Below are positions 58,021-64,000 of a DNA stretch of 64,000 nt, one piece after another. The notes beneath the pieces were generated by a model. The model saw nothing but the letters and a program-made list of their open reading frames with translations, was not told the origin of the DNA and did no database searches. The first letter of the stretch is position 1, and each line of letters begins with the position of its first letter. Source of the stretch: Actinotalea lenta. GTDB lineage: Bacteria > Actinomycetota > Actinomycetes > Actinomycetales > Cellulomonadaceae. The stretch lies in contig NZ_JAUQYP010000001.1 in NCBI RefSeq assembly GCF_030586465.1, positions 1,605,446 through 1,669,445 of the forward strand. The letters are read 5' to 3'. The translations under genes and the position numbers were made by a program.

Positions 58021-59801
58021 CCCGGCCGAGCCGCCACCACCACCAGGAACCGCTCGCCGCCTCGACTGCGGCTGCATCCCAGCTGCCCCCGGCCTTCCCG
58101 GCCCGGGCCGCTTGGGGCACCGCGGGGCGCCTGCGTGCGTGGCAGGCTGCAGCTCTCGAGGCCTACGCCGCCCGGTCCCCGCGCGACTTCCTGGCCGTGG
58201 CGACCCCCGGGGCGGGCAAGACGACGTTCGCGCTGCGCATCGCGACCGACCTCCTCGAGCGCAGCGTGGTGCGCCGCGTCACGGTGGTCGCCCCCACCGA
58301 GCACCTCAAGCGACAGTGGGCCGACGCTGCCGCCCGCGTGGGGATCCACCTGGACCCCAGCTTCCGCAACGCGCAGGGTCGGCACGGTGCACAGTTCGAC
58401 GGGGTCGTGGTGACCTATGCCCAGGTGGCGATGAAGCCCGCGCTGCACGCGGCGCGGACCGCCGCTGGGCCCACGCTGGTGATCCTCGACGAGATCCATC
58501 ACGCTGGTGACGCGCTGACCTGGGGTGACGGTGTCCGGGACGCGTTCGAGGGCGCGACGCGCCGGCTTGCGCTCACGGGGACGCCGTTCCGCAGCGACAC
58601 CTCGGCCATCCCCTTCGTCACGTATGCCCCGGACGCGGACGGCATCCGCCGCTCGGTGGCCGACCACTCGTACGGCTACGGTGACGCGCTGCGCGACGGT
58701 GTCGTGCGCCCGGTGCTGTTCCTGTCCTACTCGGGGCGGATGCGCTGGCGGACGCGGGCGGGCGACGAGGTCTCGGCCGCGCTCGGCGAGGAGGGGCTGA
58801 CCAAGGACCTCACGGCACAGGCCTGGCGCACCGCCCTGGACCCGGCGGGCGAGTGGATCCCCGCCGTGCTAGCCGCGGCCGACGTCCGGCTGTCCGAGGT
58901 CCGGCGCACGGTACCCGACGCCGGCGGCCTGGTGATCGCCTCGGACCAGGCCGATGCGCGCGCCTACGCCGCCCACCTGCGGCGCATCTCCGGCGAACCC
59001 GCCACGGTGGTGCTGTCGGACGACGACGGCGCCTCGGCCCGGATCGAGGAGTTCGCGCAGACCGATGCGCGGTGGATGGTCGCGGTCCGGATGGTCTCCG
59101 AGGGCGTCGACGTCCCCCGCCTCTCGGTGGGCGTGTATGCGACGTCCACCGCGACGCCGCTGTTCTTCGCCCAGGCCGTGGGCCGGTTCGTCCGGGCGCG
59201 CCGACGCGGTGAGACGGCGTCCGTGTTCTTGCCGAGCGTCCCGCAGCTGCTCGAGCTGGCTGCGACGCTGGAGGCGGAGCGCGACCACGCCCTGGACCGG
59301 GCCACCGACGAGGACCCCGAGCTCCTGCTCGCCGCGGCCGAGCGAGAGGAGCAGGCCTCCGACACGCTCGTCGACGACGGTGAGCAGGGCACCTTCGAGG
59401 CGCTGGAAGCCCAGGCGAGCTTCGACCGGCTGCTGTTCGACGGCGGCGAGTTCGGCGGTGGTGCGGACGCCGGGTCGGACGAGGAGGCGGACTTCCTCGG
59501 CCTGCCGGGGCTGCTCGAACCGGACCAGGTCGCGATGCTGCTGCGTCAGCGTCGCGCCGAGCGCGTCGCGGGCGCACCCCAGCAGCGCGCCCCGCAGGTC
59601 GACCACCGGCGACTCGCGGAGCTGCGCAAGGAGCTCAACGCGCTGGTGGGGGCGTGGGCGCGACGCAGCGGCCAGGCGCACGGGTCGGTGCACACCGAGC
59701 TGCGCCGGCGCTGCGGCGGTCCCGAGGTCGCGCTGGCGTCCGCCGAGCAGCTGGAGGCGCGCACCACGATGGTCCGTGACTGGTTCGTCGGGCGACGCTG
59801 A
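58017..59801 (+). CDS. DEAD/DEAH-box helicase
   Basis: 594 aa from GTG 58017, overlapping the DUF3039 stop. LRAWQAAALEAY (Q-like), Walker A VATPGAGKTTFALRI, VILDEIHHAGD (motif II), LTGTPFRSD (III), VAVRMVSEGVDVPRLSVGVY (V) and FFAQAVGRFVRARRRGE (VI), so a complete superfamily 2 helicase core. The tail from ~440 is acidic and coiled, then a small helical domain (RRLAELRKELNALVGAWARR). ATP-driven unwinding of DNA or RNA; likely housekeeping. Confidence 0.9.
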   Translation: MTRPSRHHHQEPLAASTAAASQLPPAFPARAAWGTAGRLRAWQAAALEAYAARSPRDFLAVATPGAGKTTFALRIATDLLERSVVRRVTVVAPTEHLKRQWADAAARVGIHLDPSFRNAQGRHGAQFDGVVVTYAQVAMKPALHAARTAAGPTLVILDEIHHAGDALTWGDGVRDAFEGATRRLALTGTPFRSDTSAIPFVTYAPDADGIRRSVADHSYGYGDALRDGVVRPVLFLSYSGRMRWRTRAGDEVSAALGEEGLTKDLTAQAWRTALDPAGEWIPAVLAAADVRLSEVRRTVPDAGGLVIASDQADARAYAAHLRRISGEPATVVLSDDDGASARIEEFAQTDARWMVAVRMVSEGVDVPRLSVGVYATSTATPLFFAQAVGRFVRARRRGETASVFLPSVPQLLELAATLEAERDHALDRATDEDPELLLAAAEREEQASDTLVDDGEQGTFEALEAQASFDRLLFDGGEFGGGADAGSDEEADFLGLPGLLEPDQVAMLLRQRRAERVAGAPQQRAPQVDHRRLAELRKELNALVGAWARRSGQAHGSVHTELRRRCGGPEVALASAEQLEARTTMVRDWFVGRR

Positions 59802-59999
59802 CCGTGCCCGTCATCGCTGGTCAGGGCCGGACGCATAGCACCGATCACGGACCGGTGCCCGACGTGCGAGCCTTCGGCAGCGGTGTCACTGTCGAGGAGT
59901 CACTGTCCAACGGGTAGGTAGACCCACCCACGACCGTCGGTGCGGCTCGCCTTGTCCGGGCGAGGTCCCGCACCCGGCCGACCACCGGAAGGAACCACC

Positions 60000-60155
60000 A
60001 TGCCCAGCTGGCTGCTCATCCTCATCGTCGGAATCGTCCTGCTCGTGCTCGGCATCGCCATCTCGGCCGCCAAGCTGCTGATCTGGATCGGCATCGCCGT
60101 GCTCGTCATCAGCGTGATCATGGGAATCGTCGGACGAGGTCGGGCGGGCGTCTAG
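60000..60155 (+). CDS. Tiny hydrophobic membrane protein
   Basis: 51 aa. ATG 60000 with GGAAGGA seven bases upstream. Two hydrophobic helices (WLLILIVGIVLLVLGIAI and LLIWIGIAVLVISVIMGIV) with a basic end GRGRAGV. No family name known to me; the clean ribosome site and membrane pattern support a real gene. A hairpin follows the stop. Confidence 0.65.
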   Translation: MPSWLLILIVGIVLLVLGIAISAAKLLIWIGIAVLVISVIMGIVGRGRAGV

Positions 60156-60181
60156 CCCCGCCCCGACCGCGCTGCGGGGCT
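60154..60181. terminator. Hairpin between convergent genes
   Basis: AGCCCCGC / GCGGGGCT (60154-60161 and 60174-60181), perfect 8-bp stem, 12-base loop, overlapping the tiny protein's stop codon region and 12 bases before the pncB stop. Confidence 0.6.
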
Positions 60182-60192
60182 CCGTCGCGGGC

Positions 60193-61506
60193 TCAGAGCG
60201 TGACACGCACCGTCGGGATCGCCGGGTCGTCGGCGGACAACCGCAGCGCGGTCACGGGCAGCTCCGCGCACGAGTCGGCGTGCCGGCGGGTGGCGCGCTC
60301 GACGCCGTCCGCCCCGGTCCACCCGGGCACCAGCCGACCGTCCTGCACGAACACCTCGTGCAGGGGCCGCATGTCGGGCTCGGGCCGCCACGCGAGCACG
60401 GCCGGGTCGGTGCCGCCCACCACGACCTCCTCGGCGGCCTCGCCCGCCACGACCCGGCGCGCCGACGTCTTGCGGCCCAGGTGCCCGGACTTGGCGGCGG
60501 AGGTCTTGGCCACCGCCTGCATCGCCCCGGACCGGTCCTCGCGAGCGACGAGCTTGTAGACCATCCCGCACGTGGGCGCGCCGGACCCGGTCACCACCGA
60601 CGTCCCGACGCCGTAGGAGTCTACGGGCGCCGCGGCCAGGGCGGCGATGGCGTGCTCGTCGAGGTCGGAGCTCACGACGATCTTCGTGCCGGTGGCGCCC
60701 AGCGAGTCGAGCTGTTCGCGGACGGCACGCGCCTGGGAGGGTAGGTCCCCGGAGTCCAGGCGCACGGCACCCAGGCCGGTGCCGGCCGCCCGGACCGCAC
60801 GTTCCACGCCCCTGCGGACGTCGTAGGTGTCGACCAGGAGCGTCGTGCCAGGCCCCATGGCGGCGACCTGGGAGGCGAAGGCCGCCTCCTCGTCGTCGTG
60901 CAGCAGGGTGAAGGCGTGCGCCGCGGTGCCGATGGTCCGCAGGCCGTACCGGCGGCCGGCCTCCAGGTTCGAGGTGCCGGCGAACCCGGCGACCACGGCG
61001 GCGCGCGCCGCCGCCACGGCTGCCTCCTCGTGCGCGCGCCGGCTCCCCATCTCCAGGCACGGCCGGTCGCCGGCCGCCGACGTCATGCGGGACGCCGCGG
61101 AGGCCACCGCGGAGTCGTGGTTGAGCACCGAGAGCACCACGGTCTCCAGGAGCACGGCCTCGGCGAACGTGGACTCGACCTGGAGCAGCGGCGAGCCCGG
61201 GAAGAACACCTCCCCCTCGGCGTACCCGCTGATCGATCCCGTGAACCGGTACTGGGCCAGGTAGTCCAGGGTGGCGTCGTCGACCACGCGCTGCGCGGCC
61301 AGCCAGTCCAGCTCGGCGGGGGCGAAGCGGAACCCCTCCACGGCCTCGAGCACCCGGCCGGTGCCGGCGACCACGCCGTAGCGCCGGCCCGGGGGCAGGT
61401 GGCGGGTGAAGACCTCGAACACGCTGCGGCGGTGCGCGGTGCCGTCGGCGAGGGCGGCCTGCAGCATGGTCAGCTCGTAGCGGTCGGTGAGCAGCGCCGT
61501 GGTCAT
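60193..61506 (-). CDS. pncB: Nicotinate phosphoribosyltransferase
   Basis: 437 aa. LLTDRYELTMLQAALADGTA at the start, YAEGEVFFPGSPLLQVESTF, CLEMGSRRAHEEAAVAAARA and VRLDSGDLPSQARAVREQLD are the conserved segments; the His to be phosphorylated is in AHAFTLLHDDEEAAF. It joins nicotinate and PRPP for NAD salvage. ATG 61506 lies six bases after TACGGT, so it is probably leaderless. Divergent from clpS, the normal order in actinobacteria. Confidence 0.94.
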   Translation of the reverse strand: MTTALLTDRYELTMLQAALADGTAHRRSVFEVFTRHLPPGRRYGVVAGTGRVLEAVEGFRFAPAELDWLAAQRVVDDATLDYLAQYRFTGSISGYAEGEVFFPGSPLLQVESTFAEAVLLETVVLSVLNHDSAVASAASRMTSAAGDRPCLEMGSRRAHEEAAVAAARAAVVAGFAGTSNLEAGRRYGLRTIGTAAHAFTLLHDDEEAAFASQVAAMGPGTTLLVDTYDVRRGVERAVRAAGTGLGAVRLDSGDLPSQARAVREQLDSLGATGTKIVVSSDLDEHAIAALAAAPVDSYGVGTSVVTGSGAPTCGMVYKLVAREDRSGAMQAVAKTSAAKSGHLGRKTSARRVVAGEAAEEVVVGGTDPAVLAWRPEPDMRPLHEVFVQDGRLVPGWTGADGVERATRRHADSCAELPVTALRLSADDPAIPTVRVTL

Positions 61507-61512
61507 GGCCCC

Positions 61513-61518
61513 ACCGTA
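61513..61518 (-). promoter_or_regulatory. -10 hexamer of a leaderless promoter (pncB)
   Basis: TACGGT on the minus strand, ending six bases before the pncB ATG. Confidence 0.5.
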
Positions 61519-61586
61519 GGGCCCGTCGGCGATCACGACCGGGTCTCGGCTTCCGCCTCGGGCTGCCGTGCCGCGACCATCGCTCC

Positions 61587-61592
61587 TACGAT
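61587..61592 (+). promoter_or_regulatory. -10 hexamer of a leaderless promoter (clpS)
   Basis: TACGAT, ending six bases before the clpS GTG. Confidence 0.5.
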
Positions 61593-61598
61593 GGGTGG

Positions 61599-61883
61599 GT
61601 GAGCCGGTCCTTCCAGGTCGAACCGATCGAGGAGACCGTGTCCCAGCGTGGCGACTCCTGGTGCACGGTCGTGTGGAACGACCCCGTGAACCTGATGACC
61701 TACGTCACGTACGTGTTCCGCAGCTACTTCGGCTATCCGGCTGACCGGGCGGAGCGCCTGATGCGCGAGGTGCACGAGCTGGGCCGGGCGACCGTGTCGC
61801 GCGGGCTGCGGGAGCAGATGGAGGTCGACGTCCAGGCCATGCACGGCTTCGGGCTGTGGGCCACCGTGCAGCCGGTGGAGTGA
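61599..61883 (+). CDS. clpS: ATP-dependent Clp protease adaptor ClpS
   Basis: 94 aa. CTVVWNDPVNLMTYVTYVFR is the N-degron-binding core (Asn-Asp), followed by MREVHELGRATVSRGLREQMEVDVQAMHGFGLW TV-type. It hands proteins with N-terminal bulky residues to ClpAP/ClpCP. GTG 61599 is likely leaderless. First gene of a four-gene operon (GTGA overlap with the next). Confidence 0.93.
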   Translation: MSRSFQVEPIEETVSQRGDSWCTVVWNDPVNLMTYVTYVFRSYFGYPADRAERLMREVHELGRATVSRGLREQMEVDVQAMHGFGLWATVQPVE

Positions 61884-62590
61884 CGGTGCTCGGCTTCCGA
61901 CGCGACGGGGACGCCTTCGTCGCCCGGCTGCGGCCGTCCGAGCGGCCGGTGCTGCTCGACGTCGTGGACGGCGTCGTGGACCTGTTCGGCGAGGTCGCGG
62001 CGCCGGGGGACGACCTGGACCCCTTCGCGCGGCTGACGTTCACCGCGGACGAGGTCCCGGTGCCCGCCGATCCCGCGTTGCACAGGCTCCTGCCGGACGC
62101 CTCACCCGACCCCGGCCTGGCGGGGGAGCTGCGCCGCCTCACCGAGGGCGACCTGAGGGTGGCGAAGGTGGCGAAGCTGCGGCGCCTGCGGGCGGCGCTC
62201 CAGCAGGCCGAGCCGGACATCGTCGTGGTTCCCAGCGAGGCGGCGGACGTCGCCGCTGCGCTCACCGATGTGCGGCTGGTGCTCGCGTCACGACTCGGCC
62301 TGGAGACCGATGAGCAGGCCGAGGAGGTCTACGCGCTGGCTGCGGCCACGACGTCGCCGGCCGACGACGAGGCTGCCACCCGCAGGTTCCTGGCGGCCGT
62401 CTACTCCGTGCTGACCGAGCTCCAGGAGAGCCTGCTGACGTTGCTGATCGCGGACCTGCCGCCGGATCCCGGTGAGCCGGCTCCGCCGGGTGACGAGTCC
62501 GGTCCGCAGGGCAGCCCGGCCGACCCGCCGGCGGACCCGCCGGCCGACCCGCCGGACGACCCGCCGCGCAGCGGGCGGCACCGTCGCTGA
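61880..62590 (+). CDS. DUF2017 protein
   Basis: 236 aa. GTG 61880 in the overlap with the clpS stop. Segments FRRDGDAFVARLRPSERPVL, DPALHRLLPDASPDPGLAGE and LASRLGLETDEQAEEVYALA are typical of the DUF2017 proteins found between clpS and murI in actinobacteria. The tail is a short proline repeat (ADPPADPPADPPDDPP). Function unknown. Confidence 0.87.
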   Translation: MTVLGFRRDGDAFVARLRPSERPVLLDVVDGVVDLFGEVAAPGDDLDPFARLTFTADEVPVPADPALHRLLPDASPDPGLAGELRRLTEGDLRVAKVAKLRRLRAALQQAEPDIVVVPSEAADVAAALTDVRLVLASRLGLETDEQAEEVYALAAATTSPADDEAATRRFLAAVYSVLTELQESLLTLLIADLPPDPGEPAPPGDESGPQGSPADPPADPPADPPDDPPRSGRHRR

Positions 62591-62601
62591 GCCCTGCCGG
62601 T

Positions 62602-62607
62602 TAGGCT
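62602..62607 (+). promoter_or_regulatory. -10 hexamer before murI
   Basis: TAGGCT, ending seven bases before the murI GTG; a second, internal start point for the operon. Confidence 0.45.
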
Positions 62608-62614
62608 GCGCCCC

Positions 62615-63433
62615 GTGAACGACGCGCCCATCGGTATCTTCGACTCCGGGGTCGGCGGTCTCACCGTCGCGCGTGCCGTGCTCGACCAGCTACCGCACGA
62701 GTCGGTGCTCTACATCGGCGACACCGCCAACGGCCCGTACGGGCCCAAGCCGCTGGCCGCGGTGCGCGCCCACGCGCTCGAGGTGATGGACGACCTGGTC
62801 GATGCCGGCGTGAAGATGCTGGTCATCGCGTGCAACAGCGCGTCCGCCGCGGTGCTGCGCGACGCGCGCGAGCGGTACACCCAGCGGCGTGGCCTGCCGG
62901 TGGTCGAGGTGATCCTCCCCGCCGCGCGCCGGGCAGCGGCGGCGACCCGGAACGGCAGGGTCGGCGTGATCGGGACGAGGGCGACGGTCGAGTCTCGCGC
63001 GTACGACGACGCGTTCGCCGTCGCCGCCGGGCTCGAGCTCACCTCGCAGGCGTGCCCGCAGTTCGTCGAGCTCGTCGAGGCGGGGGAGACGTCCGGTCCC
63101 GAGGTGCTGGAGATCGCGCGACGGTCCCTCGCACCGGTGGTCGCCGCCGGCGTCGACACGCTCGTGCTGGGCTGCACGCACTACCCGCTGCTGACGGGCG
63201 TGATCTCCTACGTGATGGGCGACGGCGTGACGCTGGTGTCCTCGGCCGAGGAGACGGCCAAGGACGTGTACCGGACGCTCGTGGCGCACGGGCTCGAACG
63301 AGACCCGTCGCTGGGGCCGCCGAGCCACCGGTTCCTGGCCACCGGGGACGCGGCGTCGTTCACGACGTTGGCGCAGCGGTTCCTGGGTCCCGAGGTGACC
63401 GCCGTGGAGCCCGCCTCGGAGCTGCGCCGATGA
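62615..63433 (+). CDS. murI: Glutamate racemase
   Basis: 272 aa. [30 protein letters not shown] with catalytic C73, LGCTHYPLL with C187, and [10 protein letters not shown] are conserved. It makes D-glutamate for peptidoglycan. GTG 62615 by the -10 spacing. The stop overlaps the next start (ATGA). Confidence 0.96.
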   Translation: MNDAPIGIFDSGVGGLTVARAVLDQLPHESVLYIGDTANGPYGPKPLAAVRAHALEVMDDLVDAGVKMLVIACNSASAAVLRDARERYTQRRGLPVVEVILPAARRAAAATRNGRVGVIGTRATVESRAYDDAFAVAAGLELTSQACPQFVELVEAGETSGPEVLEIARRSLAPVVAAGVDTLVLGCTHYPLLTGVISYVMGDGVTLVSSAEETAKDVYRTLVAHGLERDPSLGPPSHRFLATGDAASFTTLAQRFLGPEVTAVEPASELRR

Positions 63434-64000
63434 GGCTCGTGGTCGTGGGGTGCGCGGGGTCGTTCCCGAGCGCGGAGTCCGCGGCGTCGTGCTACCTGGT
63501 CCAGGCGGACGATGCGACAGGGCGTACCTGGAACGTCGTGCTCGACCTGGGCAGCGGGGCGATCGGCCCGCTGCAGAGGTTGCTGGACCCGGCCGACGTC
63601 GACGTCGTGGCGCTGAGCCACCTGCACCCGGACCACATGTCCGACGTGTGCGGGCTGTACGTGTACCTGCGCTACCGGCCGGACCGTGCCGTCGGCGAGG
63701 CGCCGATGCCGCTGTACGGGCCGTTCGGCACCGCGTCGCGGGTGGCCGACGCCTACGGCCTCGAGCCCGGTGAGGACATGTCGGGGGAGCTGGCGGTGCA
63801 CACCTGGCAGGCGGACCGCAGCGTGCGGGTGGGCCCGATGCGGCTCACGCCGGTGCCGGTGAACCACCCGGTCCCGGCGTACGGGATCCGGGTGGAAGGC
63901 CCGTCCGAGGCCGACCCGTCCGCGACGGTCACGCTCGCCTACACCGGTGACACGGACGCCTGCGTCGGCCTGGACGAGCTCGCCACCGGCGCGGACCTCC
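63430..64000 (+). CDS. MBL-fold metallo-hydrolase (3' end beyond window)
   Basis: At least 190 codons, cut off by the window. [15 protein letters not shown] is the HxHxDH zinc site; [13 protein letters not shown] and [12 protein letters not shown] follow in order, as in the phosphodiesterase/tRNase Z-like proteins found after murI in actinobacteria (a cyclic-nucleotide phosphodiesterase in mycobacteria). The usual next genes rph and rdgB would lie outside. Confidence 0.9.
   Translation, partial: MRLVVVGCAGSFPSAESAASCYLVQADDATGRTWNVVLDLGSGAIGPLQRLLDPADVDVVALSHLHPDHMSDVCGLYVYLRYRPDRAVGEAPMPLYGPFGTASRVADAYGLEPGEDMSGELAVHTWQADRSVRVGPMRLTPVPVNHPVPAYGIRVEGPSEADPSATVTLAYTGDTDACVGLDELATGADL

Overview
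The window is chromosomal DNA of a high-GC actinobacterium. The very high GC, the many GTG starts, the frequent leaderless starts, and the gene neighbourhoods (smpB with ftsEX, pncB/clpS/DUF2017/murI, DUF3039 with a helicase, an actinobacterial Tad operon) fit a Cellulomonas-like member of the Micrococcales. The genus is inferred from general knowledge, not from a database search.

Layout. 1-3860: housekeeping and redox genes (acpS, two deazaflavin-type nitroreductase domains, one of them fused to a zinc deaminase, a small secreted protein, a methyltransferase). 3991-16575: a ~12.6 kb integrative element inserted at the 3' end of the tmRNA gene ssrA. Its boundaries are a 23-bp imperfect direct repeat (16 bp perfect), and a tyrosine recombinase lies next to ssrA. 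Cargo: a PARIS-like ATPase/TOPRIM pair, a secreted nuclease lipoprotein, an AbiE-type toxin-antitoxin pair with a clear promoter and operator, an orphan antitoxin-like gene, two copies of an excisionase-like HTH gene (one frameshifted), a recombinase remnant, and two large uncharacterised genes with nuclease-like motifs. A short DNA motif, CGTCAGGC, is repeated at a 21-bp period inside both HTH gene copies and recurs in the recombinase gene.

16550-29452: ssrA, two TetR-controlled transporter loci (an ABC exporter; an MMPL transporter with a degenerate ABC-ATPase tail plus a YhgE/Pip-type membrane protein), a DoxX-like protein, a histidine phosphatase, a DUF2207 protein and smpB. 29583-36316: the division module ftsE-ftsX-M23 peptidase, then an aminotransferase, an ACT-domain protein, a small kinase and prfB. 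36475-47055: a hydrolase, a large secreted protein, a Tad pilus operon on the minus strand, small membrane and lipid-related proteins, a frameshifted DUF4349 lipoprotein, and an MpaB-like oxygenase.

47097-56406: an N-acetylglucosamine/chitooligosaccharide locus. GH20 hexosaminidase and NagA run leftward; a ROK regulator, a binding protein, two permeases, a ROK sugar kinase and NagB run rightward. Together they import the sugar, phosphorylate it, deacetylate it and feed fructose-6-phosphate into glycolysis. The importer's ATPase is not encoded here. 56624-64000: a DUF559-type protein, DUF3039 plus a DEAD-type helicase, a tiny membrane protein, pncB, and the clpS/DUF2017/murI/metallo-hydrolase operon, which runs off the end.

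Regulatory structure is rich: perfect dyads in front of both TetR-controlled loci and the AbiE operon, a 16-bp-stem hairpin between the sugar-binding protein and its permeases, a dispersed repeat at gene 3' ends, and -10-like hexamers placed 6-7 nt before many start codons.
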